Origin: Streptococcus oriscaviae | GTDB taxonomy: Bacteria > Bacillota > Bacilli > Lactobacillales > Streptococcaceae | Assembly: GCF_018137985.1 (NCBI RefSeq) | Contig: NZ_CP073084.1 | Coordinates: 1,736,001-1,800,000 of the forward strand | DNA length: 64,000 bases | Direction: 5' to 3' | Shown here: positions 24,936 to 33,506 of the stretch, piece after piece | Numbering within the stretch: position 1 is the first letter of the stretch | How the letters are laid out: every line of letters starts with the position of its first letter | Position numbers and translations under genes: made by a program | The notes under the pieces: model-generated | What the model was told of the DNA's origin: nothing | The model's input: the letters and a program-made list of their open reading frames with translations, nothing else | Database searches by the model: none

Positions 24936-25409
24936 GTGGCAATCAGGGGGCGAAAACCAAAGCCTACGAATATGAAAATACTTGAGGGAAATCCTGGTAA
25001 GCGACCACTCCCTACGAATGAAGTCAAACCCAAACAAAAAGCCCCACGTTGCCCACAGTGGCTTGAAGATGATGCAAAGAAGGAGTGGAAACGGATGGGA
25101 AAAATTCTCGAACAGATGGGAATTTTGACCGAAATGGACATGACTGCATTTGCAGGATATTGTCAAGCTTACGCTCGCTGGAAAGAGGCAGAAGAGTTCC
25201 TTTCCAAGCATGGATCCATTATCAAAACGCCGAATGGCTATCTCCAACAAGTCCCTCAAGTCTCTATCAGCCAGACTAATCTCAAAATCATGCTTAAATT
25301 CTGTGAACAGTTTGGTTTAACACCATCAGCACGTAACCGTTTAGCGACGATGGATTCGGAAGTTGGTAGTGGTGATGAAATGGAAGATTTGTTAGGAGGA
25401 ATTTTATGA
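24936..25409 (+). CDS. Terminase small subunit, P27 family
   Basis: 157 aa from GTG 24936, chosen because AAAGGAGGTG lies 5 nt before it. The start VAIRGRKPKPTNMKILEGNP and the segment NPGKRPLPTNEV are diagnostic of P27-type small terminases, which recognise the packaging site and dock the large subunit. It overlaps the large subunit gene by 4 nt. Confidence 0.93.
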   Translation: MAIRGRKPKPTNMKILEGNPGKRPLPTNEVKPKQKAPRCPQWLEDDAKKEWKRMGKILEQMGILTEMDMTAFAGYCQAYARWKEAEEFLSKHGSIIKTPNGYLQQVPQVSISQTNLKIMLKFCEQFGLTPSARNRLATMDSEVGSGDEMEDLLGGIL

Positions 25410-26998
25410 GCTATCATTATGAACCAAGTCCATTCATGCTTCCAACCTCACACTATGATAAGGCAAAGGCTGATAGGGCAGTAACCTTTATCAATAACCT
25501 CTCCCACACCAAAGGCAAGTGGGCAGGAAAGCGATTTGACTTGTTGCCGTGGCAGGAACAGATTGTCCGTGACCTATTTGGAATTGTCAAGGAAGATGGC
25601 AATCGCCAATTTCTAACAGCCTACATAGAAATTCCAAAGAAGAATGGCAAGTCAGAGCTAGCGGCAGCTATCGCTCTTTATCTACTATATGCGGATAATG
25701 AAGCCAGTGCAGAAGTTTATGGTGCGGCTTGTGACCGAAACCAAGCGTCAATCGTGTTTGATGTAGCCAAGCAAATGGTGCAGATGAGTCGCCCTTTGGA
25801 AAAGCGTTCAAAGATAATGGGAGCAACCAAGCGTATTGTAAATTATTCTAATGCGGGGTTTTACCAAGTTCTTTCTGCAGAGACTGGGACAAAGCATGGA
25901 CTAAACGTATCTGGCTTGGTCTTTGATGAAATCCATGCTCAGCCTAATCGTCATTTGTATGATGTATTAACCAAGGGGTCAGGAGACGCAAGGGAACAAC
26001 CCCTATTTTTTATTATCACAACAGCTGGAACGGATAGAAACTCTATCTGTTACGAATTGCATACTAAAGCATTGGATATTCTGAATGGAAGAAAGAAGGA
26101 CACTTCATTCTATCCAGTGGTTTATGGGTTATCCGATGAAGATGATTGGAATGATGAAGCAAACTGGAGAAGAGCTAACCCTTCACTAGGGCATACTATT
26201 GGGATTGACCGTGTTAGAGAAGCCTACCAACAGGCGCTTGATAACCCAGCAGAAGAGAATGTCTTTAAGCAGCTCCGTCTAAATATGTGGACAAGTTCAA
26301 GTGTTGCTTGGATTCCAGAACATGTTTATGCTAAGGGAAATGATCCAATTCAATATGAAAGCCTCAAGGGTCGTAGTTGCTATGCAGGGCTAGACCTGTC
26401 TAGTACGTCCGATATAACAGCTTTTGTCTTGGTATTTCCTCCTAGATTTGAAGAGGAGAATTATATCGTTCTGCCATTTTTCTGGCTACCTGAGGATACA
26501 CTGGAACTGAGATGTCGTCGTGACCATGTTCTATATGATGTTTGGGAGCGTCAGGGCTACATCAAAACTACAGAGGGTAATGTCGTTCACTATGGTTTTA
26601 TCGAAAAATTTATTGAAGAATTATCGGAAATTTATCATATCAAGGAGATAGCCTATGACCGTTGGAATGCGACACAGATGGTTCAGAATCTAGAAGGGAT
26701 GGGCTTGACCATGGTGCCTTTTGGTCAGGGATACAAGGATATGAGTCCACCATCAAAGGAACTTTATAAGCTTATGATGGAAGGCAAGATTCAACATGGT
26801 GGGCATCCAGTTCTGAAATGGATGGGACAAAACGTAGTCATGAGACAAGACCCCGCTGGTAATATCAAGCCTGATAAGGAAAAGTCAGTCGAGAAGATTG
26901 ACGGTATTGTAGCACTCATTATGGGACTGGACCGTTGTATACGTCATCAAACCGATGGTGGAAGTGTGTATGATGAACGTGGAATATTGAGTTTTTAG
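25406..26998 (+). CDS. Terminase large subunit
   Basis: 530 aa. ATPase domain: Walker A EIPKKNGKSELAA (about 75-87) and Walker B SGLVFDEIHAQ (about 169-179), with the coupling motif FFIITTAGTDR. The nuclease domain has GLDLSSTSDITAFVLVF (first catalytic Asp, about 328) and a late acidic site near KIDGIVALIMGLDR. It pumps DNA into the prohead and cuts it. Length and order match HK97/P27-linked terminases. Confidence 0.95.
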   Translation: MSYHYEPSPFMLPTSHYDKAKADRAVTFINNLSHTKGKWAGKRFDLLPWQEQIVRDLFGIVKEDGNRQFLTAYIEIPKKNGKSELAAAIALYLLYADNEASAEVYGAACDRNQASIVFDVAKQMVQMSRPLEKRSKIMGATKRIVNYSNAGFYQVLSAETGTKHGLNVSGLVFDEIHAQPNRHLYDVLTKGSGDAREQPLFFIITTAGTDRNSICYELHTKALDILNGRKKDTSFYPVVYGLSDEDDWNDEANWRRANPSLGHTIGIDRVREAYQQALDNPAEENVFKQLRLNMWTSSSVAWIPEHVYAKGNDPIQYESLKGRSCYAGLDLSSTSDITAFVLVFPPRFEEENYIVLPFFWLPEDTLELRCRRDHVLYDVWERQGYIKTTEGNVVHYGFIEKFIEELSEIYHIKEIAYDRWNATQMVQNLEGMGLTMVPFGQGYKDMSPPSKELYKLMMEGKIQHGGHPVLKWMGQNVVMRQDPAGNIKPDKEKSVEKIDGIVALIMGLDRCIRHQTDGGSVYDERGILSF

Positions 26999-27007
26999 GA
27001 TGAAAAC

Positions 27008-27047
27008 AACCTAAATAGGTTGAATATATCCTAAAAAGTGGTAGAAT
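27008..27047 (+). promoter_or_regulatory. Promoter and dyad of the toxin-antitoxin pair
   Basis: TTGAAT (27020-27025) and TAGAAT (27042-27047) are 16 nt apart. AACCTAAATAGGTT (27008-27021) is a 6-bp inverted repeat overlapping the -35, a natural operator for Phd autorepression. The pair therefore has its own control inside the late operon. Confidence 0.65.
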
Positions 27048-27068
27048 AGAGAAAAGGAGGATATTACC

Positions 27069-27326
27069 GTGCAAATCAATATTGAAAACTTAGTCTCTAT
27101 TTCTGAAGCAAATCAAAACTTTTCTAAGGTAGCTCGTATGGTCGATACGAATGGTACTGCAGTAATATTGAAAAATAACACACCCAAGTATGTATTAGTG
27201 GATTATCAGAGTCTAATTAAAGAGGAACAGGCAAGCCCTACGGTTGTTGAACAATCAACATTGGATGAAGTTGCGACTTCAGTTTTATCACGCCATCTTG
27301 ATGCATTTAAGGAATTGGCAAAATGA
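27069..27326 (+). CDS. Phd/YefM-type antitoxin
   Basis: 85 aa from GTG 27069 (AAAGGAGG upstream). The N-terminus NLVSISEANQNFSKVARMVD followed by AVILKNNTPKYVLVDY is the Phd/YefM DNA-binding fold. The C-terminal tail would wrap the Doc toxin. It represses its own promoter in known systems. It overlaps the toxin gene by 4 nt. Confidence 0.92.
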   Translation: MQINIENLVSISEANQNFSKVARMVDTNGTAVILKNNTPKYVLVDYQSLIKEEQASPTVVEQSTLDEVATSVLSRHLDAFKELAK

Positions 27327-27694
27327 AAGTATTAACTGTTGAACAGGTTATTGAATTACACACTAGGTTAATTCAAGCTACTGGGGGTTTAGATGGTGTT
27401 AGGGATGTTGGTTTAATAGAATCTTCACTATCTTCAGCTTTTAGTACATATTTTGGTGTTGAGAAGTATCCAAGTATTGAAGAAAAGGCTGCTAGACTTT
27501 GTTATTCGCTAGTTAATAATCATGCCTTCCTTGATGGGAACAAGCGAATTGGAGTTTTTGTCATGATTATTTTCCTAGAATTAAATGGCATCGTGTTAAA
27601 TCAGACTGATGATGAAATAGTGAAGCTAGGACTTGGAGTAGCTTCATCAGAATTAGATTATGATGAAATTTTAGAATATATTCGGAATCATTAA
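27323..27694 (+). CDS. doc: Doc-type Fic toxin (death on curing)
   Basis: 123 aa. The Fic core NNHAFLDGNKRIGVF (residues about 69-83) carries the Doc motif HxFxxGNKR-like with His, Asp and Lys intact. The N-terminal TVEQVIELHTRLIQATGG is also typical. Doc kinases phosphorylate EF-Tu and stop translation unless bound by Phd. Located as cargo between terminase and portal genes with its own promoter and terminator, it may stabilise the prophage or block competing phages. Confidence 0.93.
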   Translation: MKVLTVEQVIELHTRLIQATGGLDGVRDVGLIESSLSSAFSTYFGVEKYPSIEEKAARLCYSLVNNHAFLDGNKRIGVFVMIIFLELNGIVLNQTDDEIVKLGLGVASSELDYDEILEYIRNH

Positions 27695-27788
27695 AACTTT
27701 CCTTAATGAGGATATAACTTCAAGAAAGTGATTGAACTTGGTATCTTCTTGAAGAAGGAGAGATGAAAACCATCTAAGAATAAACGAT

Positions 27789-27814
27789 AAGCACTTCAAT
27801 TGAGGTGCTTTTTT
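27789..27814 (+). terminator. Terminator after the toxin-antitoxin cargo
   Basis: AAGCACTT-CAATTG-AGGTGCTT followed by TTTT. It lies 21 nt before the portal start. With the 27008 promoter it makes the toxin-antitoxin insert a self-contained unit. Between 27695 and 27788 I see no gene. Confidence 0.8.
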
Positions 27815-27834
27815 CGTACTCAAAAGGAGGAAGT

Positions 27835-29118
27835 ATGGGACTACTAGATTTACTGGGACGTAAGCGTGCTAGAGATAAACCACATAATAGTTATGAAGGT
27901 CAGGACTTCTCATATCTGTTTGGACGAACGACCAGTGGGGAGAATGTGGATGAGTTTAAAGCTATGCAGACGACAGCTGTCTATGCTTGTGTCCGTATCT
28001 TAGCTGAAGCAGTTGCTTCATTACCCATTCATGTATTTGAGAGAACGGCAACTGGAAAGGAGAAGAAGGTGGAACATCCCCTTTATTTTCTCTTACATGA
28101 TGAACCTAACCCTGAGATGTCATCTTTCGTCTTTAGAGAAACCTTGATGACCCATCTTCTGATATGGGGCAATGCCTATGTCCAGATTATCCGAGATAGG
28201 AGTGGACAGGTAATCAGTCTTTACCCACTCTTACCAGATAAGATGTCTGTTCATCGGGACGAAAGCGGAAAGCTCTATTACAAATACAAGCGTCAGTCAG
28301 AAGAAAATCCTAACTTTAAGGAAAAGGGTGATGCTATTTTAAAAGCTGTGGATGTTCTTCATGTACCTGGTCTGGGTTTTGATGGATTGATTGGCTATTC
28401 TCCAATTGCCCTTGCAAAAAATGCTATCGGTATGACCTTGGCTACGGAAAACTATGGTGCATCATTCTTTAAAAATGGTGCAAATCCAGGTGGCGTTTTG
28501 GAACACCCAGGCATTCTCAAAGATCCCAAACGAGTGAGAGATTCATGGAATGCAGTCTATAATGGGGTAACCAATGCCCATAAAGTGGCAGTCCTTGAGG
28601 AAGGGATGAAATACACTCAAGTAGGCATTCCGCCTGAAGAAGCCCAGTTTCTCCAAACTAGAAAATTCCAAATTAATGAAATTGCAAGGCTCTACCGCAT
28701 TCCGCCTCATATGGTTGGCGATTTGGAGAAATCCTCATTTTCAAACATTGAGCAACAATCTCTAGAATTTGTTAAATATACCTTAGACCCTTGGGTAGTT
28801 CGTCTTGAACAGGCTTTCAAGAGGTCTCTTTTTTTACCTGAAGAAAAGAAAACCTACTTTGTGAAGTTCAATGTAGATGGTCTTCTTCGTGGCGATTATC
28901 AGAGTCGTATGAACGGCTATGCGATTGGGAGACAAAATGGCTGGCTATCGACGAATGATATTCGTGAACTTGAGGACTTGAATCTCCTTTCAGATGAGGA
29001 AGGAGGCAATCTCTACTTGATAAATGGAAACATGACGAAACTGAAGGATGCGGGTGGCTTTATGAAACAAGCACCGTTAGAACAGGAAACTCAAGCTGAG
29101 GAGGATATGGATGCATAA
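27835..29118 (+). CDS. Portal protein, HK97 family
   Basis: 427 aa from ATG 27835 (AAAGGAGG 5 nt upstream). FKAMQTTAVYACVRILAEAV, ASLPIHVFER and HPLYFLLHDEPNPEMSSFVF are typical HK97-type portal segments; GFDGLIGYSPIALAKNAIGM and ARLYRIPPHMVGDLEKSSFS complete the core. It forms the twelve-fold DNA gate at one capsid vertex. It overlaps the protease gene by 8 nt. Confidence 0.95.
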   Translation: MGLLDLLGRKRARDKPHNSYEGQDFSYLFGRTTSGENVDEFKAMQTTAVYACVRILAEAVASLPIHVFERTATGKEKKVEHPLYFLLHDEPNPEMSSFVFRETLMTHLLIWGNAYVQIIRDRSGQVISLYPLLPDKMSVHRDESGKLYYKYKRQSEENPNFKEKGDAILKAVDVLHVPGLGFDGLIGYSPIALAKNAIGMTLATENYGASFFKNGANPGGVLEHPGILKDPKRVRDSWNAVYNGVTNAHKVAVLEEGMKYTQVGIPPEEAQFLQTRKFQINEIARLYRIPPHMVGDLEKSSFSNIEQQSLEFVKYTLDPWVVRLEQAFKRSLFLPEEKKTYFVKFNVDGLLRGDYQSRMNGYAIGRQNGWLSTNDIRELEDLNLLSDEEGGNLYLINGNMTKLKDAGGFMKQAPLEQETQAEEDMDA

Positions 29119-29806
29119 GTTTTGGAATTTTACAGAAGATGATAGTGGTCGAATACTTCGTATAGAAGGACAGATTGCTGATGAGACGTGGTTTGGCGAT
29201 GAAGTCACGCCACAAGTATTTAAAAATGATTTACATGCAGGAAGTGGAGACATCACCCTCTGGATTAATAGTCCAGGGGGTGATGTTTTTGCGGCGGCTC
29301 AAATCTATAACATGCTGATGGATTACAAAGGTGATGTTCATGTCGTAATTGATGGCTTAGCCGCAAGTGCTGCTAGTGTCATTGCCATGGCAGGTACAAC
29401 GGTTTCTATGAGTCCGGTTGCCATGATGATGATTCACAACCCTTGGACTGTGGCACAAGGTGAAGCCAAGGATATGCAGAAGGTCATTGAAATGTTGGGC
29501 GAAATCAAGGAATCCATCATCAATGCCTATGAATTAAGAACAGGACTTTCAAGAACCAAGCTATCACACCTCATGGACTCAGAGTCGTGGTTCAATGCCA
29601 AAAAGGCTGTTGAACTGGGCTTTGCGGACAAGATTATCTTTGACAAACAAGGAGAACATGGAATGGATATTGAGAGTTATTCTTTCAGTCGAACTGCTGC
29701 GCAACAAGATTTACTTGTCAAAATGCAGACGAAGCTTGAAGTCCAACAACCAAAGAAAACAATCCCTATCAATCAGTTGGAAAAACGATTGAATTTGCTC
29801 AAATAA
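29111..29806 (+). CDS. ClpP-like prohead maturation protease
   Basis: 231 aa, peptidase S14. ITLWINSPGGDVFAAAQIYN is the oxyanion segment; DGLAASAASVIAMAG carries the nucleophile Ser (about 86), and MMIHNPWT the catalytic His (about 109). It cleaves the capsid precursor and scaffold during head maturation. Position between portal and capsid confirms the role. Confidence 0.94.
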   Translation: MHKFWNFTEDDSGRILRIEGQIADETWFGDEVTPQVFKNDLHAGSGDITLWINSPGGDVFAAAQIYNMLMDYKGDVHVVIDGLAASAASVIAMAGTTVSMSPVAMMMIHNPWTVAQGEAKDMQKVIEMLGEIKESIINAYELRTGLSRTKLSHLMDSESWFNAKKAVELGFADKIIFDKQGEHGMDIESYSFSRTAAQQDLLVKMQTKLEVQQPKKTIPINQLEKRLNLLK

Positions 29807-29824
29807 CGAAAGGAATATGAACTG

Positions 29825-31030
29825 ATGTCTAAATTACTTGAATTGAAAGAAAAACGTAACCTAGCTTGGCAACAAGCAAAAACCTTCCTTGATTCTGTTC
29901 GAACAGAAGATGGACTTGTATCTGAGGAAGATTCCAAACGCTATGATGACATGGAAGCAAAAATCAACCTCTACAATCAAGAGATTGCTCGATTGGAGCG
30001 ACAAGAAAAGATTGACCTTGAACTTGCTCAACCAGCCTCACAGGCTCTAATTGGGCAGCCCACTACAGTTCTGAATGACAAGACTACTGAAGAGGAAAAG
30101 AAGGGTGTGGCTTCAGATAGCTATGCCAAGACATTTTGGACAAGTGTTCGTAAACGTCACTTCTTTGATGTCAAAGATGTCCTTCGAGTAGGGGAAGATA
30201 CCGAAGGTGGTCATCTGGTTCCTGATGAGTATGAGAAGAAACTAGTTCAAGGATTACAAGAAGAGAATTTCTTCCGCAGCCTTGCGACTGTTATCAAAAC
30301 CTCTAGTGGTGAGCGAAAGATTCCTGTTGTGACTGGACATGGTTCGGCCTCATGGATGGATGAAAATGGTCTCTATCCTGAAACAGAAGAAACCTTTGGT
30401 CAGGTGACTCTAGACTCTCATAAGATTGGGACTGCCATTCGTATTTCAGAAGAGTTGCTTAACGATTCAGTATTCGACCTTGAGTCCTATATGACAGCAG
30501 AATTTGCTCGTCGTATTGGAACGGAAGAAGAAAAAGCATTCTTGATTGGGGATGGTTCTAAGAAACCGACAGGTATCTTTACTCAGGCAGAAGTTACAGG
30601 TCCAACGACAGCTACAAAGGATATTACCTTTGATGACATGATTGAATTGTACCATTCTCTACCAGCACCCTATCGTAAGAACGCAGTTTGGATTTTACAT
30701 GATACGACTGTCAAAGCTATCCGTAAACTCAAAGATAATAATGGCAATTACATTTGGCAGCCATCCACTCAAGCTGGACAACCAGATTTGATTCTAAATC
30801 GTCCATACTATACATCAACCTTTGCCCCACTCCCTGAAGCAGGAAACAAGGCCATTGCATTTGGTGATTTCTCCTATTATTGGATTGCGGACCGTCAGGG
30901 ACGTACCTTCAAACGTTTGAACGAACTCTATGCCAATAATGGACAGATTGGTTTTCTTGCTTCACAACGTGTTGATGGTAAGTTAGTCCTACCTGAAGCC
31001 GTGAAGACACTAACAGTGAAAGCTAAGTAG
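29825..31030 (+). CDS. Major capsid protein, HK97 fold
   Basis: 401 aa. The first about 110 residues are a charged coiled-coil delta/scaffold domain (ARLERQEKIDLELAQ), expected to be removed by the protease. The capsid core follows: EDTEGGHLVPDEYEKKLVQG, SGERKIPVVTG, GDGSKKPTGIF and SYYWIADRQGRTFKRLNELY. Ribosome site GAAAGGAAT. Forms the icosahedral shell. Confidence 0.95.
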   Translation: MSKLLELKEKRNLAWQQAKTFLDSVRTEDGLVSEEDSKRYDDMEAKINLYNQEIARLERQEKIDLELAQPASQALIGQPTTVLNDKTTEEEKKGVASDSYAKTFWTSVRKRHFFDVKDVLRVGEDTEGGHLVPDEYEKKLVQGLQEENFFRSLATVIKTSSGERKIPVVTGHGSASWMDENGLYPETEETFGQVTLDSHKIGTAIRISEELLNDSVFDLESYMTAEFARRIGTEEEKAFLIGDGSKKPTGIFTQAEVTGPTTATKDITFDDMIELYHSLPAPYRKNAVWILHDTTVKAIRKLKDNNGNYIWQPSTQAGQPDLILNRPYYTSTFAPLPEAGNKAIAFGDFSYYWIADRQGRTFKRLNELYANNGQIGFLASQRVDGKLVLPEAVKTLTVKAK

Positions 31031-31032
31031 TC

Positions 31033-31290
31033 ATGGTTAGTTTAGCAGAAGCAAAACAGTATCTTAAAGTGGAACATGAGGATGAGGATGGACTGATTGA
31101 GCAGTTGCTTGAAACCAGTCAACAACTCTGCGAAGATATTTTGCGACAATCAATTTATTCAGACGTTCTAAGGACGGCAATCCTTTATGGGGTTGCCTAT
31201 CTTTATGAACACAGAGAAGATGCCAATCATAAGGAGTTGAAAGAGACTCTCTATCATTTGTTGTTGGCTGAACGAAAGGATGTGTTCTGA
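31033..31290 (+). CDS. Head-tail connector (gp6-like)
   Basis: 85 aa helical protein: SLAEAKQYLKVEHEDEDGLI, QQLCEDILRQ, AILYGVAYLYEHRED. It matches the small gp6/gp15-like connector that stacks on the portal. The start is 3 nt after the capsid stop and the stop overlaps the next start, a translationally coupled arrangement. Confidence 0.85.
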   Translation: MVSLAEAKQYLKVEHEDEDGLIEQLLETSQQLCEDILRQSIYSDVLRTAILYGVAYLYEHREDANHKELKETLYHLLLAERKDVF

Positions 31291-31628
31291 TGAAGATTGC
31301 ACCTTTGAGGGAACGCTTGGTGTTTCATGTTCGACAGATTGTTCAAGATGAGATTGGCAATGAAACTTCGACATGGATACCTTTATTTGACCGGTGGTGC
31401 TCTTGTCGTCCTCTCACCTTGACCGAAAGGGATGGGAGTGTGACGAAACTGGAACAAGAGAAAGTCCAGTTCACCCTCAGGTATGAAAAGGCAATTCTTG
31501 GACTTCATTCCTTAACGACTCACATTCAATTTCGTGGTCAAACCTATGAGATTGAGTCTATTGATGGAGATACAGTGCCACGTCAACTGATTTACATCGT
31601 CGCCATTAGGGAGGAGAGTTATGACTAG
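31290..31628 (+). CDS. Head closure / head-tail adaptor protein
   Basis: 112 aa, beta-rich: LRERLVFHVRQIVQDEIGNE, RWCSCRPLT, then IQFRGQTYEIESID near the end. Layout matches the SPP1 gp16-like closure family that seals the packaged head. Position after the connector supports it. Start ATG overlaps the previous stop by one base, and its stop overlaps the next gene by 8 nt. Confidence 0.82.
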   Translation: MKIAPLRERLVFHVRQIVQDEIGNETSTWIPLFDRWCSCRPLTLTERDGSVTKLEQEKVQFTLRYEKAILGLHSLTTHIQFRGQTYEIESIDGDTVPRQLIYIVAIREESYD

Positions 31629-31989
31629 AATTGAACTGGATGCACTTGAAACTGCCATCTCAAATGAGCTAGCTGAGTATGTAAAGGATACCACAGAGGT
31701 GATGCGTGAAGTTGTAGAGGAAGTCACTGAAGAATCCATCGAAACCTTGAAAGCAAGGTCACCTAGAAAGAGTGGATCTTATGCCAAAGGGTGGAAGAGT
31801 AAAGCAACGATTGATACCAGTACAGGTCTAACCAAAACCATTCATAATCGAACGCCAGGCCTGACGCATCTGTTAGAAAATGGTCATGCCAAAAGCTTTG
31901 GTGGGCGAGTTGAGGGGATAAAGCATATCGCACCTGTTGAGAAACAAGCGATACAATCCTTAGAAGAAAAGCTGAGAAAGCGAGTGTGA
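31621..31989 (+). CDS. HK97 gp10-like tail/neck protein
   Basis: 122 aa. N-terminal helix (LDALETAISNELAEYVKDTT), then ARSPRKSGSYAKGWKSKATI and HLLENGHAKSFGGRVEGIKH IAP, the hallmark of gp10-like proteins that join head completion and tail. Translationally coupled to the gene before it. Confidence 0.88.
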   Translation: MTRIELDALETAISNELAEYVKDTTEVMREVVEEVTEESIETLKARSPRKSGSYAKGWKSKATIDTSTGLTKTIHNRTPGLTHLLENGHAKSFGGRVEGIKHIAPVEKQAIQSLEEKLRKRV

Positions 31990-31995
31990 TCTGAC

Positions 31996-32322
31996 ATGTT
32001 ACTGAGCGAAATGTACTCCATTCTCAAAGAATTACAGCTTCCACTCGCCTACCATCATTTTGAAGAAGGGAGTCGTCCAAGACCACCGTATCTAGTATAT
32101 TTGGTGACTGATTCAGAAAATCATGGTGCAGACAATTGGACCTATCATAAGCAGAATAACCTTCTAGTGGAACTCTATACCACTAAGAAAGATTTAGCAA
32201 CTGAACAAAAGGTGGAGTCATTATTTGACAGCCACCTTATTTATTTTGAAAAAGTAGAGACCTATATCTCATCAGAGAAACTCTACCAAATAACCTATTA
32301 CATCACATTACATGGAGGATAA
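31996..32322 (+). CDS. Tail completion / minor tail protein
   Basis: 108 aa, starting MLLSEMYSILKELQLPLAYH, with FEEGSRPRPPYLVYLV and LVELYTTKKD. Family assignment is by position and by resemblance to small tail-terminator proteins; no catalytic motif. The ribosome site before ATG 31996 is poor, so coupling to the gene ending 6 nt upstream is likely. Confidence 0.72.
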   Translation: MLLSEMYSILKELQLPLAYHHFEEGSRPRPPYLVYLVTDSENHGADNWTYHKQNNLLVELYTTKKDLATEQKVESLFDSHLIYFEKVETYISSEKLYQITYYITLHGG

Positions 32323-32323
32323 T

Positions 32324-32893
32324 ATGGCTGAAAAGAATAAGGTCACCTTTGGACTACAAGATGTCCATTGGGCAGAAGTTACAAGCGAAGGTCCTGATGG
32401 TACGTTGACGTACGGCAATGTAGAACGCCTTCGTGGTGCTGCAGAATTAACCCTTGAACCAACAGGAGATAAGGGTTCTTATAAGGCAGATAATATCAAT
32501 TTTTATACAACAGAGTCAAATGATGGCTATGAGGGAACACTAAAAGTTGCCCTTCTAACGCAGGAATTTTTGACACGAATCCTTGGAGAACAGTTGGATG
32601 CGACGACAAACACCATTTCAGAGATCGCAAACAGCGAAAAGAAAAATTTTGCGTTGATGTTCCGTTTTGAAGGGGATAAAAAAGAAACATTACACGTTTT
32701 GTATTATTGTTACGCATCTCGTCCGACTGTTGGTTCAAAAACCAAGTCTGGTTCAGATATCAATGAGGTAGAGTTGCCCTTTACTGCCAGTCCTCGCCCT
32801 CTAGATAAGGTTGTACGTCGACGAACAACGGAGGAAACGAGTGATGAGATTCGTCAAAACTGGTTCAAGGCAGTTTTTGAACCTCGTAAGTAA
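32324..32893 (+). CDS. Major tail (tube) protein
   Basis: 189 aa from ATG 32324 (GGAGG 6 nt upstream, one base after the previous stop). Beta-rich with NKVTFGLQDVHWAEV at the start, RLRGAAELTLEPTG, and FTASPRPLDKVVRRR near the end, as in siphovirus tube subunits. It builds the tail shaft around the tape measure. Confidence 0.9.
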   Translation: MAEKNKVTFGLQDVHWAEVTSEGPDGTLTYGNVERLRGAAELTLEPTGDKGSYKADNINFYTTESNDGYEGTLKVALLTQEFLTRILGEQLDATTNTISEIANSEKKNFALMFRFEGDKKETLHVLYYCYASRPTVGSKTKSGSDINEVELPFTASPRPLDKVVRRRTTEETSDEIRQNWFKAVFEPRK

Positions 32894-32898
32894 GGGAG

Positions 32899-33324
32899 AT
32901 GGCCATGAGAGAAAGTATTACCATAGCAGGCACGACCTACGAGTTAGCAACCAATGCCTACACACCAATCGCTTATAAAGAGCAATTTGGCAAGGACTAT
33001 TTTCAAGATTTATTCTCTATGGTCAATAGTCAAGCAATCTTGGCAAAACTTGACCAGTTAGAAGATGGAGAAGAATTACAGGCACATCATATTGATGTTT
33101 CAATTCTGTCTGATTTCGACATGACATTTTTCCACCGAATCTTTTGGGTCTTTGCGAAGTCAGCCAATCCACGAGTGAAACCATTTGTGGATTTTTATTT
33201 GGAGATGGAAGAATTCCCAGTGCAGGATATTGCCCCTGTCTTGATGAATATGTTGAACCAAGGGATGTCCACTAGAAAAAAGCAGATGAAACAGAAACAG
33301 CGAGTGAGGAAATCTTCACAGTAG
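32899..33324 (+). CDS. Tail assembly chaperone gpG
   Basis: 141 aa from ATG 32899; a second ATG at 32905 is better spaced from AAGGGAG and may be the true start. The protein begins with a tube-like domain (ITIAGTTYELATNAYTPIAY) and ends in a basic tail (KKQMKQKQRVRKSSQ). At 33276-33282 it contains A AAA AAG in the zero frame, a classic -1 slip site; frameshifting gives the gpGT extension described next. It guides tube polymerisation on the tape measure. Confidence 0.88.
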   Translation: MAMRESITIAGTTYELATNAYTPIAYKEQFGKDYFQDLFSMVNSQAILAKLDQLEDGEELQAHHIDVSILSDFDMTFFHRIFWVFAKSANPRVKPFVDFYLEMEEFPVQDIAPVLMNMLNQGMSTRKKQMKQKQRVRKSSQ

Positions 33325-33488
33325 AGAGTTATTTCTCCTGTTGTAAGGAGACTGGTCTGACCATTGACGATTTAAAACATATCTCTATTGGGATGGCACT
33401 TGACTATCAAACGGACTATGTGGAGATGCGTACTCGAGAAACTTCTCAAACACGACGAGCAACTCAAGCTGATTTTGATAATTTCTGA
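33276..33488 (+). CDS. Tail assembly chaperone gpT extension, made by -1 frameshift
   Basis: After slipping on A AAA AAG (33276-33282), the -1 frame reads KKADETETASEEIFTVESYF and then CCKETGLTIDDLKHIS, MALDYQTDYVEMRTRE, ending FDNF at a TGA (33486-33488). It is open throughout and looks like real protein. Location just before the tape measure gene is where lambda-type gpG-gpGT pairs occur. It has no start of its own. Size and acidic-then-helical character fit gpT domains. Confidence 0.85.
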   Translation, partial: KKADETETASEEIFTVESYFSCCKETGLTIDDLKHISIGMALDYQTDYVEMRTRETSQTRRATQADFDNF

Positions 33489-33506
33489 TGATAGAAAGGA
33501 GGGACT

